Below are positions 11,949 through 22,831 of a stretch of DNA of 64,000 nt, piece by piece (the first letter of the stretch is position 1; each line of letters starts with the position of its first letter). The notes under the pieces are model-generated. The model saw only the letters and a program-made list of their open reading frames with translations. It did no database searches and had not been told where the DNA came from. Source of the stretch: Gigantopelta aegis (lineage: Eukaryota; Mollusca; Gastropoda; Neomphalida; Peltospiridae). Location: the NCBI RefSeq assembly GCF_016097555.1, contig NC_054703.1:2605920-2669919 (forward strand), written 5' to 3'. A program made the position numbers and the translations under genes.

Positions 11949-13594
11949 CTAATAATAATAATAATAATAATGACCACGAGCACAAATGAATTTCTTAGAT
12001 ATAGGCCTAGCCCTAGTAATATCATGTTTACGTTTTCGGACACCAGTTTTAGGTATACATATCCACATTGTTGTCTCTGTTTTACCTATATATGCCTTGG
12101 ACGTACTAGGAACCAAATCAGATTTATCAAAATTAACAACAAATCCTAATTCAGACAAAACATTAACAAAAGTTCTTTGTCAACCTCGATGGATTTGCTA
12201 CTAAGAATAAAATCGTCAACATATGCAGAAATCCGCAACAACTTCGCACGGAGTTACAACACATCTAATAAGTTTACAATAATTATACGGGCTTATTGAT
12301 AAAACAAAAGCCCGGCTTAAACTTATGCCATCTTTCAACCAAGTAATAAGCGTTTTATTTGCACCATTTTTTTCTCTCCAAAAACTCAACTTTATCTGGT
12401 AGGTTACCAAAACACATAATCAAACTGAATCCTAGTCCTGACCATGTGAACTTCCAACATTTGGGTAATGAGCTCTCATCGGCCTTTGGTTATGCGCTGA
12501 GAAATTGTCAAAAGCACCCGACAGTCTTGCAAACCCAAAACGTCTTGTAAAGTAGGCCTAACTACGAGTGCGACCTCTGTATGAGTAAGAACCTCTGTAT
12601 GGCCAGTATTGAGTAGTGTTATCAAAACGCTGTCTAGCAGCTATAATTTCAGCTACTATTTTCAGATTGTCTAAGGACTGACCAAACAAAGCAGAGGAAT
12701 TTTTCTTCAAACTTTTAAACAATGTCTCTCCATCGAACCTGCTCTTCACTAAGATAACTGCATACTCACTCTGAACGAAGTTTATTTGAGCATTGAGAAT
12801 AGTAAACAGTTTAGCAAAATTATCTTCCTCACGGGAATAGTCCAACCAGGGCTTCTAGATTATGGTAGCCCCACTCCCATGGCTAGTGATATTCAATGTT
12901 GAGCTAGTAAATAACTACAATTACCATGCCCCACGGCTAGTGAATGTTTTATGTCAAATGTTGCAGTTAAGTCTATTTTATAAATCTAAATATTCTGACA
13001 CCACCCGACCCCTCACTGTTAGTACTTCTAAGCTCTGTCTCCCTCTTTAGGTGACGTATCTGATTATTACTATTATTTAATAAACTTGTTTTAACTTAAA
13101 AGTAAAGTAGGGCTAGTGGATTTTTAATCGTGGCTAGCAAATTTTTAAAATCACTGATTGATTCCATGGCTAGTGGATTAAAACAAAAAATCGAGGAGCC
13201 CCGAGTCCAATGTAAGTAGTCTAATTGTTTCAAAGCTGTTTGCTTACAGCGTGCACACTTAGAAATTACTGATAAAGAACTGTGACATTCTTTAGAAATT
13301 CCTTGTCTACCATCAAACACTTTCAAGTAGGTCTACCGTACTGAAGTAGTTTGGCAACGACACTTTGTTCAAGGAGTCTTTTACTTGTAAATATTCCTTT
13401 TCCAACTCGGACGCAAAGTTATTTGTATCAGATGTGGGGCCGAGAGGGGCTGAAACTTGAGTAGGCGTCTGCTTTTGTGTATTGAAAACTCCACGTTTGG
13501 AGAGAGAGCTTCCTGCGTCGAAGATTGTAACCGGTCGCCATTTTGAAACAGAGTTTCTTGACCGCGCTGATTTGAATAAAAACATTGATGTCAT
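11949..13594 (-). mobile_element. DIRS-like retroelement, broken fossil
   Basis: On the minus strand, pieces of a gag-like region (about 13594-12558, with FASELEKEYLQVKDSL and QSLDNLKIVAEIIAARQRF) precede pieces of a reverse transcriptase (about 12410-11949, with LGFVVNFDKSDLVPSTSKAY). The order and style fit a DIRS-type tyrosine-recombinase retrotransposon; a Ty3-like origin is the alternative. It is broken, with several breaks and one DNA-transposon insertion (12847-13203), and no terminal repeats or recombinase are seen. Probably old. Confidence 0.55.
12847..13203. mobile_element. MITE inserted in the DIRS-like fossil
   Basis: The inverted ends are CAGGGCTTCTAGATT and AATCGAGGAGCCCCG. They are flanked by AGTCCAAC and AGTCCAAT, an 8-bp target duplication with one mismatch, which suits hAT. 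The motif GGCTAGTG recurs inside. A related sequence appears near 48185-48275. Confidence 0.7.
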
Positions 13595-13679
13595 TCGGCC
13601 TGGCGTAATATAAAGACGAAGGTGAAGGTTGACATCGGTGTTAACGAAATTTCACCTCCGGTGTAAAGGGAATATATTC

Positions 13680-13930
13680 CTCGTATTATTATTATTATTC
13701 ATTAATTTTATTATCTTTTGAAACATTTATTGTATACATTTAAAATAAGGTATTTACTTCTTCTTCTTCTTATTATTATTATTATTATTATTATTATTGT
13801 ATAGGCTATTCGGAATATTGGTGGGTTTTTCTTTTAAAAATATTTTTCTATTATTATTATTACTGTTATTATTTTTAAAAAAGAAGAGAATATTATTATT
13901 GATTTTTTTTTTTACAAAATGCCATATCAT
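13680..13930. repeat. ATT/TTC microsatellites
   Basis: Runs of ATT (13684-13700, 13772-13798, 13850-13880) and TTC (13758-13770) lie just upstream of the exon-array gene. Nothing else is seen. Confidence 0.7.
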
Positions 13931-14032
13931 TTATATTTGTATAGTTATGTTATATTCTGTTTTACAGCGATTCGGTTTGACGTACGCGAAAACTGCCATT
14001 AGGATGTTCAAAGCTGCTAATTTTCTAACAAA

Positions 14033-15269
14033 ATGAACAAAGGAAGCCCGAAGATTATTCAACTTATAAATGAACTCAATTTTAAAATAGACCACCAAAA
14101 TAGTCAGACGATCTTTGAGAAGTGTTTTAAAACACACAATTTCAACAAAGAATACGACCTTAACATCGTTTCGTGTGAGATAAAATGGTTAAACAGAAAA
14201 CAAGATGGGCGTACAGATTTCCAGATATGTAGGAAAGTGTTTTCTGAAACACAAATCGGTAAAGAAATGTTTTCAGCTTCACAAGCTAACAAAATAAAGT
14301 CAGTTGGAGAAATAATTAGCGAAATCGAAAGTAGAAATCGCCATGCTATAAAAAGAAATATAGAAAAATATTCTGATGAAACCATTTGCGAAGATAATTC
14401 TGATGAACAAAACTACAAAATGTGTTCAGCTCCAGACGTTAATAAAATAAAGTCTGTCGAAGAAATAATTCGCAAAATCGAAAGTAAAAGTCGCCAAGCT
14501 AAACAAAAACGGATAGGAAACCATTCTGCTGAAAACAATAGCGAAGAGGATTCTGATGAACAAAACGAAGTCTATACAGCCCCAGAAGTTAACAAAATAA
14601 AGTCCGTTGAAGAAATAATTCTCAAAATCGAAAGTAAAAGTCGCCAAACTAGAAAAAGAAAGATAGACAAACATTCTGCTGAAAACAGTAGCGAAGATGA
14701 TTCTGATGAACAAAACAAAATGTATACAGCCCAGGAGGTTAACAAAATAAAGTCCGTTGAAGAAATAATTCGCAAAATCGAAAGTAAAAGTCACCAAGCG
14801 AAACAAACACGGATAGAAAAACTTTCTGTTGAAAACAATAGCGAAGATGATTCTGATGAACAAAACAACAAAATGTTTTCAGCTCCAAACGTTATCAAAG
14901 AAAAGTATGTTGAAGAAACAATTCGCGAAATCGAAAGTAAAAGTCTCCTTGCTAGAAAAAGAAAGATAGAAAAGCATTCTGTTGAAAACAGTAGCGAAGA
15001 GGATTCTGATGAACAAAATAACGAAGACGGCGTCAAATCCAGCAAGCTGGAGACCCCCAAGTGTCACACGGACGTGGGTGAACGGCCCATTTCAAACAGT
15101 TTAAAACCGTCATGTGGAAAACCCCTCACGGTGTCGGGCGCTAAAATAGATGACGTCAGAGATCCTGCGCCGTCGCAGTCTTACAACAACTTGGTCAAGT
15201 TCTGGGAGAAGAGAAATCACATGCTGCTACCCAGCCGACTATCTAGAATCGCCAAACTGCAAGAGTCAG
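14033..15269 (+). CDS. Exon-array gene, first coding exon
   Basis: I do not recognise the product. The ATG at 14033 (AACAAAATGA) is the first after an in-frame TAA at 14018, and TCTGTTTTACAG ending at 13967 looks like an acceptor, so the 5' leader is probably spliced. The exon encodes 412 residues plus one base: an N-terminal unit of about 80 residues, then five repeats of about 50 residues built on NKIKSVEEIIRKIESKSRQA, a basic stretch, and an acidic SSEDDSDEQN tract. It is hydrophilic with no signal peptide. It ends GAGTCAG before GTAAGAAAT, a strong donor in phase 1; read-through would stop at 15370. The downstream array exons all start in the matching phase, giving Ser-Gly-Glu-Asp at the junction. 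The link between this exon and the array is inferred from phase, strand and spacing. Confidence 0.7.
14262..15020 (+). repeat. Five in-frame tandem repeats in exon 1
   Basis: A unit of about 147-153 bp is repeated five times and stays in frame. The central three units are most alike; the first and last are more diverged. The antisense open frames over it are mirror images of the repeat and are not genes. Confidence 0.85.
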
Positions 15270-15362
15270 GTAAGAAATGTATAGTTGTAGGCGTCAGCCA
15301 GTACTCTGCTGTTAAGAGCTTAACGGACATATGGACGGTTATGATCGCTCTCTGTCGTCAGA

Positions 15363-15907
15363 CAATCTAATTAAAATTAGCTCCACTATTAGGCCTACAT
15401 CTAACAGCAGCCCATTGGAGCTCATGTCCAGTTGACCTTTCATTCGACCAATCAAAACCGTACTTGCAAAATCATGCCAGTGATTTGAAAAGAATTTGAA
15501 AACGTTCGGGATTATGCCGAGGGTATACGAAATGATTCGGGTGAATTATGAAGTATGCCAGAAACTAATTTCAATATAAAATTCGTTTCAAGACAAAAAA
15601 AAACAACCCAAAAAACCCCGTGATGGTATAGCCATAAAAGCTGTTTATACTAGTATACAATCCAGAGTTTATTACTGCACTTTCCCCCGTTTTTACAATG
15701 TTGAATAGACCAACAAGTTTGCCTATTGCATAAATAGTCTAACCCGATATTTTTAGAATTTATATGCTCCCGAATAACGCTATAAAAGGCGAAGAGTAAT
15801 TGATCGAGATTAAAATTGTTATTTATAGATGAAATGTCACCTGGACATGGGAGTCCACGCAATGTTGTTAGATTTACTGGTAGACCCAGTAGAGCTAATT
15901 TTAATTG
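15363..15907. mobile_element. MITE, CAATCTAATTAAAATTAG family, 545 bp
   Basis: The inverted ends are CAATCTAATTAAAATTAGC and GCTAATTTTAATTG. TCGTCAGA on both sides (15355-15362 and 15908-15915) is an exact 8-bp target duplication. It lies in intron 1 of the exon-array gene. Related pieces occur at 16898-16990 and 54652-54723. Confidence 0.8.
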
Positions 15908-15959
15908 TCGTCAGAGATAACTGTATAGCAAAACACGAAAAAACCGGGTGGGCAAGTAT

Positions 15960-16092
15960 TCCAGCTCTAATACAACAATAACCCTTTGTTTGACATTAAA
16001 TACTTTTAGCCTACATTAATCATTTTCGAGTTCGCCGATAACAAATATTTCACATAGTAATCAATAATACACACACTACAGGACGAAAACTG
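15960..16092 (+). repeat. Repeat family H, diverged copy
   Basis: CCAGCTCTAATACAACAAT, CATTTTCGAGTT and AATACACACACTACAG match 36595-36890 (plus) and 42812-43110 (minus). This copy is shorter and more diverged. Confidence 0.65.
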
Positions 16093-16141
16093 ATCCTACG
16101 ATAGGTTCCTTACCTGTCAAAGAGGAGCAACCAACTTCGCG

Positions 16142-16315
16142 CAGGCCCGTAGCGAGGATTTTGAGAAGGGGGGGGGGGGGGGGGTCGTTTAGGCTTATGA
16201 TGAGGCATGAGTGGCTTGGGGGGGGGGGGTCCGGGGGCATATTGAAAACAAAAGCCACCGGTGGGGGGGGGGTCGACTGCCCCCCCCCCCCGACCCCCCA
16301 TTGACTACGGGCCTG
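16142..16315. mobile_element. MITE with G/C runs
   Basis: The inverted ends are CAGGCCCGTAGCGAGG and TGACTACGGGCCTG. The interior has three long G runs and one C run. The end motif resembles the CAGTGGCGTAGC family. Open frames rich in Pro or Gly here are artefacts of the runs. Confidence 0.65.
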
Positions 16316-16619
16316 ATCGCGGCTTACTTCTTATTCCATGATGCTCTAATCATAATGATGAAGATCAGTAGCGGATACAAGGGGTGTCCGGTGTTCAAGC
16401 GCCACCCCACCCCCCTTTTTCAGATAAGATGCCTTTTTCAAACAAAAATAAAATATTAAGGTTTTTTCTTTTTTTAGCACGACTATGTTCGTGGTGAACG
16501 AACAACAAAGCAGCGTAGATGTATATAGTTATTTACTAAATTAGTAAAAAGAAGCATTTTCTTTATGTTAGAACTGCACGAAAACCGGAAGTATTGGAAG
16601 TTGATCGGCATGCTCCCCC

Positions 16620-16746
16620 ACCCCAATTAATTTTTAAATTTTTTTAAACTATTAAATTTTATAAAATCATACAGACATACATAGTGTGCCCCCCCCCCCC
16701 CCCTCCCCCCACACACACACTATAAAATCCTGGTTACGCCAGTGTA
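16620..16746. mobile_element. Partial MITE, reverse copy of 11213-11402
   Basis: The right end CCTGGTTACGCCAGTG and the interior TTTTATAAAATCATACA match the element at 11213-11402 in opposite orientation. The left end is not clear. Confidence 0.55.
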
Positions 16747-16897
16747 CCACCGGTTTTATAGCAACAAATGTCTGTCGCTGTAAGGTCTCATAATGATATG
16801 CTTTCGTTTTTGCCTCGTCTTAACGGGGGGTGGGGGGGGGGGGGTAGTCTTGGTACCCCCACAGGCGTACGTAACCTATTTTTCTAGGGGGCAGGCT

Positions 16898-16990
16898 CAA
16901 TCTAATTAAAATTAGCTCCACTATTACATGTGGATCTAACAGCAGCCCGTTGGACCTTTCATTCGACCAATCAAAACCTTACTTGCCTTA
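16898..16990. mobile_element. Truncated MITE at array boundary
   Basis: It matches the first 100 or so bases of the MITE at 15363 (CAATCTAATTAAAATTAGC, then CATTCGACCAATCAAAAC). The match stops where the first array repeat (CTTATAACTATCAGTG) begins, so the left boundary of the tandem array cuts the element. Confidence 0.7.
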
Positions 16991-17137
16991 TAACTATCAG
17001 TGCGTAACGAATGTCAACGGCTTATTTTATACTATCTTATAACTAATGTCAACCGCTTGTTTTACACAGCCTTATAACTAATATCAGTGGCTTATTTTAC
17101 ACTGCCTTACAACTAATGTCAGTGGCTTATTTCACTC
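16988..17137 (+). repeat. Intronic 35-bp minisatellite (unit 1)
   Basis: The motif CTTATAACTAATGTCAGTGG plus a T-rich CTTATTTTACACTGC half repeats four to six times before each exon. Equivalent blocks lie near 17871-18090, 18822-19000, 19732-19950, 20682-20890, 21620-21805 and 22530-22735. Confidence 0.8.
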
Positions 17138-17235
17138 CGCGTGTTTGACAGTACATGCTGATGTCAGCAACTTCAAAGTTGTATAAGCTGGGACAATTGT
17201 TCTAATTCTGACACTGATATCGATGATGATTTCAG

Positions 17236-17640
17236 GTGAAGATTGCAATTCACCTGTACTGACAGAAGAATCGCAGCAGGAGGTTCTCAAACCGCACTCT
17301 AGTCCCCAAGAGATCTCCAAACCATACTCTAGTCTCCAAGAGATCTCCAAAACATGCTGGCCAATGACACAAAACTCCCAGCCGCCAACCTGCGAACAGA
17401 ACGACTTTCGATCCTGCGATTCCGAGCAGAATGTCAAATCTGTAACGTTGCGGACAGACTCGCACCTGAACTTGTCACCTACACCAGAATCCACGACATG
17501 TTGCCAGCAGGACGTCGAGTTATGCGCTGCCGAGCAAAGAGACACGTGTTCTCCTCCTCCCTCGCCAGAGAACTCCCTATCGTACTCATCACCCGTGACT
17601 CCTGAGTTTATCAAGTCGCAGACTCCCGTGTCCAGTCCAG
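17236..17640 (+). CDS. Array exon 1 of 7 (135 codons)
   Basis: Acceptor GATTTCAG, donor CCAG before GTATGG, phase 1 at both ends, so it can be included or skipped without shifting frame. The peptide starts GEDCNSPVLTEESQQEVLKP, has a twofold SSPQEISKPY/SSLQEISKT motif, several Cys, and a Ser/Pro-rich end (SPPPSPENSLSYSSPVTPEF). It looks disordered and has no known domain. Read-through past the donor gives GMVYQRTWWCVLSCFKMCRS and a stop near 17720. Variants here: KTCWPMTQ, SPTPEST, ELCAAEQ. Confidence 0.7.
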
Positions 17641-18188
17641 GTATGGTATATCAAAGGACGTGGTGGTGTGTACTGTCTTGTTTTAAAATGTGTAGGAGTA
17701 AGGATAAACACCGGAGTTAATGTTGTTGCTTTTGGGGGTTTTCCAACCATCTACTTCCATTTGTTTTGTTTTTGTTTGTTTAGTTTTTATCTTTCCGTTT
17801 TCTTTAAAATGACACTGTTCACTTGTATATATATATATATAACGATGGTACTTTTCAATTCAAAATTGCCTTATAACTATCAGTGCTTAACGAATGTCAA
17901 CGGCTTATTTTATACTATCATATAACTAATGTCAACGGCTTCTTTTACACAGCCTTATAACTAATATCAGTGGCGTATTTTACACTGTCTTATAGCTAAT
18001 GTCAGTGGCGTATTTTACGCTATCTTAGAACTAATGTCAGTGGCGTATTTTACACTGCCTTACAACTAATGTCAGTGGCTTATTTCACTCTGCGTGTTTG
18101 ACAGTACATGCTGATGTCAGCAACTTCAAAGTTGTATAAGCTGGGACAATTGTTCTAATTCTGACACTGATATCGATGATGATTTCAG

Positions 18189-18593
18189 GTGAAGATTGCA
18201 ATTCACCTGTACTGACAGAAGAATCGCAGCAGGAGGTTCTCAAACCGCACTCTAGTCCCCAAGAGATCTTCAAACCATACTCTAGTCTCCAAGAAATCTC
18301 CAAACCATGCTCGCCAACGACACGAAACTCCCAGCCACCATCCTGCGAACAGAACGACTTTCGATCCTACGATTCTGAGCAGAATGTCAAATCTGTAACG
18401 TTGCGGACAGACTCGCACCTGAACTTGTCACCTCCAGCAAAATCCACGACATGTTGCCAGCAGGACGTCGAGTCATGCGCAGTCGAGCAAAGAGACACGT
18501 GTTCTCCTCCTCCCTCGTCAGAGAACTCCCTGTCATACTCATCACCCGTGACTCCTGAGTTTATCAAGTCGCAGACTCCCGTGTCCAGTCCAG
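18189..18593 (+). CDS. Array exon 2 of 7
   Basis: Same length, splice sites and phase as the first copy. Variants: QEIFKPY, KPCSPTTRNS, FRSYDSEQ, SPPAKST, ESCAVEQ and PPSSENS. It is the partner of copy 5 in its first half. The following intron has the variant GGGGATTTTCC. Confidence 0.7.
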
Positions 18594-19101
18594 GTATGGT
18601 ATATCAAAGGACGTGGTGGTGTGTACTGTCTTGTTTTAAAATGTGTAGGAGTAAGGATAAACACCGGAGTTAATGTTGTTGCTTTGGGGATTTTCCAACC
18701 ATCTACTTCCATTTGTTTTGTTTTTGTTTGTTTAGATTTTATCTTTCCATTTTCTTTAAAATGACACTGTTCACTTGTATATATATATAACGATGGTACT
18801 TTTCAATTCAAAATTGTCTTATAACTATCAGTGCTTAACGAAGGTCAACGGCTTATTTTATACTATCTTATAACTAATGTCAACGGCTTGTTTTACACAG
18901 CCTTATAACTAATATCAGTGGCGTATTTTACACTGTCTTATAGCTAATGTCAGTGGCGTATTTTACGCTATCTTACAACTAATGTCAGTGGCTTATTTCA
19001 CTCCGCGTGTTTGACAGTACATGCTGATGTCAGCAACTTCAAAGTTGCATAAGCTGGGACAATTGTTCTAATTCTGACACTGATATCGATGATGATTTCA
19101 G

Positions 19102-19506
19102 GTGAAGATTGCAATTCACCTGTACTGACAGAAGAATCGCAGCAGGAGGTTCTCAAACCGCACTCTAGTCCCCAAGACATCTCCAAACCATACTCTAGTC
19201 TCCAACAGATCTCCAAAACATGCTGGCCAATGACACAAAACTCCCAGCCACCAACCTGCGAACAGAACGACTTTCGATCCTGCGATTCCGAGCAGAATGT
19301 CAAATCTGTAACGTTGCGGACACACTCGCACCTGAACTTGTCACCTCCACCAGAATCCACGACATGTTGCCAGCAGGACGTCGAGTTATGCGCAGTCGAG
19401 CAAAGAGACACGTGTTCTCCTCCTCCCTCGCCAGAGAACTCCCTATCGCACTCATCACCCGTGACTCCTGAGTTTATCAAGTCGCAGACTCCCGTGTCCA
19501 GTCCAG
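19102..19506 (+). CDS. Array exon 3 of 7
   Basis: Same structure. Variants: PQDISKPY, LQQISKTCWPMTQ, LRTHSHL, ELCAVEQ and LSHSS. Copy 6 shares all of these, as expected if units 4-6 were copied from units 1-3. Confidence 0.7.
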
Positions 19507-20050
19507 GTATGGTATATCAAAGGACGTGGTGGTGTGTACTGTCTTGTTTTAAAATGTGTAGGAGTAAGGATAAACACCGGAGTTAATGTTGTTGCTTTTG
19601 GGGGTTTTCCAACCATCTACTTCCATTTGTTTTGTTTTTGTTTGTTTAGTTTTTATCTTTCCGTTTTCTTTAAAATGACAGTTCACTTGTATATATATAT
19701 ATAACGATGGTACTTTTCAATTCAAAATTGTCTTATAACTATCAGTGCTTAACGAATGTCAACGGCTTATTTTATACTATCATATAACTAATGTCAACGG
19801 CTTGTTTTACACAGCCTTATAACTAATATCAGTGGCGTATTTTACACTGTCTTATAGCTAATGTCAGTGGCGTATTTTACGCTATCTTAGAACTAATGTC
19901 AGTGGCGTATTTTACACTGCCTTACAACTAATGTCAGTGGCTTATTTCACTCCGCGTGTTTGAGAGTACATGCTGATGTCAGCAACTTCAAAGTTGTATA
20001 AGCTGGGACAATTGTTCTAATTCTGACACTGATATCGATGATGATTTCAG

Positions 20051-20455
20051 GTGAAGATTGCAATTCACCTGTACTGACAGAAGAATCGCAGCAGGAGGTT
20101 CTCAAACCGCACTCTAGTCCCCAAGACATCTCCAAACCATACTCTAGTCTCCAAGAGATCTCCAAACCATGCTCGCCAACGACACAAAACTCCCAGCCAC
20201 CATCCTGCGAACAGAACGACTGTCGATCCTGCGATTCCGAGCAGAATGTCAAATCTGTAATGTTGCGGACAGACTCGCACCTGAACTTGTCACCTACACC
20301 AGAATCCACGACATGTTGCCAGCAGGACGTCGAGTTATGCGCTGCCGAGCAAAGAGACACGTGTTCTCCTCCTCCCTCGCCAGAGAACTCCCTATCGTAC
20401 TCATCACCCGTGACTCCTGAGTTTATCAAGTCGCAGACTCCCGTGTCCAGTCCAG
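20051..20455 (+). CDS. Array exon 4 of 7
   Basis: Same structure. Variants: PQDISKPY, KPCSPTTQ, NDCRSCDSEQ (an extra Cys), KSVMLRT, SPTPEST and ELCAAEQ. The second half and the following intron match copy 1, while the first half is mixed, a sign of exchange between units. Confidence 0.7.
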
Positions 20456-20990
20456 GTATGGTATATCAAAGGACGTGGTGGTGTGTACTGTCTTGTTTTA
20501 AAATGTGTAGGAGTAAGGATAAACACCGGAGTTAATGTTGTTGCTTTTGGGGGTTTTCCAACCATCTACTTCCATTTGTTTTGTTTTTGTTTGTTTAGTT
20601 TTTATCTTTCCGTTTTCTTTAAAATGACAGTTCACTTGTATATATATATATATAACGATGGTACTTTTCAATTCAAAATTGCCTTATAACTATCAGTGCT
20701 TAACGAATGTCAACGGCTTATTTTATACTATCATATAACTAATGTCAACGGCTTCTTTTACACAGCCTTATAACTAATATCAGTGGCGTATTTTACACTG
20801 TCTTATAGCTAATGTCAGTGGCGTATTTTACGCTATCTTAGAACTAATGTCAGTGGCTTATTTCACTGCCTTACAACTAATGTCAGTGCTTTGACGTGTT
20901 TGACAGTACATGCTGATGTCAGCAACTTCAAAGTTGTATAAGCTGGGACAATTGTTCTAATTCTGACACTGATATCGATGATGATTTCAG

Positions 20991-21395
20991 GTGAAGATTG
21001 CAATTCACCTGTACTGACAGAAGAATCGCAGCAGGAGGTTCTCAAACCGCACTCTAGTCCCCAAGAGATCTTCAAACCATACTCTAGTCTCCAAGAAATC
21101 TCCAAACCATGCTCGCCAACGACACGAAACTCCCAGCCACCATCCTGCGAACAGAACGACTTTCGATCCTGCGATTCCGAGCAGAATGTCAAATCTGTAA
21201 CGTTGCGGACACACTCGCACCTGAACTTGTCACCTCCACCAGAATCCACGACATGTTGCCAGCAGGACGTCGAGTTATGCGCAGTCGAGCAAAGAGACAC
21301 GTGTTCTCCTCCTCCCTCGCCAGAGAACTCCCTATCGCACTCATCACCCGTGACTCCTGAGTTTATCAAGTCGCAGACTCCCGTGTCCAGTCCAG
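20991..21395 (+). CDS. Array exon 5 of 7
   Basis: Same structure. The first half matches copy 2 (QEIFKPY, KPCSPTTRNS), the second half matches copy 3 (LRTHSHL, PPPEST, ELCAVEQ, LSHSS), and the following intron matches the intron after copy 2. The mosaic points to gene conversion or unequal exchange. Confidence 0.7.
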
Positions 21396-21903
21396 GTATG
21401 GTATATCAAAGGACGTGGTGGTGTGTACTGTCTTGTTTTAAAATGTGTAGGAGTAAGGATAAACACCGGAGTTAATGTTGTTGCTTTGGGGATTTTCCAA
21501 CCATCTACTTCCATTTGTTTTGTTTTTGTTTGTTTAGATTTTATCTTTCCATTTTCTTTAAAATGACACTGTTCACTTGTATATATATATAACGATGGTA
21601 CTTTTCAATTCAAAATTGTCTTATAACTATCAGTGCTTAACGAAGGTCAACGGCTTATTTTATACTATCATATAACTAATGTCAACGGCTTGTTTTACAC
21701 AGCCTTATAACTAATATCAGTGGCGTATTTTACACTGTCTTATAGCTAATGTCAGTGGCGTATTTTACGCTATCTTACAACTAATGTCAGTGGCTTATTT
21801 CACTCCGCGTGTTTGACAGTACATGCTGATGTCAGCAACTTCAAAGTTGCATAAGCTGGGACAATTGTTCTAATTCTGACACTGATATCGATGATGATTT
21901 CAG

Positions 21904-22309
21904 GTGAAGATTGCAATTCACCTGTACTGACAGAAGAATCGCAGCAGGAGGTTCTCAAACCGCACTCTAGTCCCCAAGACATCTCCAAACCATACTCTAG
22001 TCTCCAACAGATCTCCAAAACATGCTGGCCAATGACACAAAACTCCCAGCCACCAATCCTGCGAACAGAACGACTTTCGATCCTGCGATTCCGAGCAGAA
22101 TGTCAAATCTGTAACGTTGCGGACACACTCGCACCTGAACTTGTCACCTCCACCAGAATCCACGACATGTTGCCAGCAGGACGTCGAGTTATGCGCAGTC
22201 GAGCAAAGAGACACGTGTTCTCCTCCTCCCTCGCCAGAGAACTCCCTATCGCACTCATCACCCGTGACTCCTGAGTTTATCAAGTCGCAGACTCCCGTGT
22301 CCAGTCCAG
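21904..22309 (+). CDS. Array exon 6 of 7, frameshifted
   Basis: Otherwise like copy 3, but 406 nt long: one extra base at CAGCCACCAATCCTGCG (other copies read CACCAACCTG or CACCATCCTG). In the array frame this changes the peptide after NSQPP. Because the exon is phase-symmetric, skipping it would keep the protein in frame. The inserted base looks like a fusion of the two allelic forms ACC and TCC, so conversion or an assembly join are both possible. Confidence 0.65.
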
Positions 22310-22831
22310 GTATGGTATATCAAAGGACGTGGTGGTGTGTACTGTCTTGTTTTAAAATGTGTAGGAGTAAGGATAAACACCGGAGTTAATGTTGTTGCTT
22401 TTGGGGGTTTTCCAACCATCTACTTCCATTTGTTTTGTTTTTGTTTGTTTAGTTTTTATCTTTCCGTTTTCTTTAAAATGACAGTTCACTTGTATATATA
22501 TATATAACGATGGTACTTTACTTTCAAAATTGCCTTATAACTATCAGTGCTTAACGAATGTCAACGGCTTATTTTATACTATCTTATAACTAATGTCAAC
22601 GGCTTGTTTTACACAGCCTTTATAATAAGTGGCGTATTTTAATGTCAGTGGCGTATTTTACACTGTCTTATAGCTAATGTCAGTGGCGTATTTTACGCTA
22701 TCTTACAACTAATGTCAGTGGCTTATTTCACTCCGCGTGTTTGACAGTACATGCTGATGTCAGCAACTTCAAAGTTGTATAAGCTGGGACAATTGTTCTA
22801 ATTCTGACACTGATATCGATGATGATTTCAG

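Noticed and set aside
11697-12149. 150-codon plus frame rich in Ile/Leu/Lys
   Set aside because: Produced by poly-A, poly-G and ATT runs, then by the antisense of the DIRS-like fossil.
14426-15067. Antisense frames over exon 1 with Phe/Ser-rich repeats
   Set aside because: Mirror of the charged repeat on the sense strand; hydrophobic look comes from reversed Lys/Glu codons.
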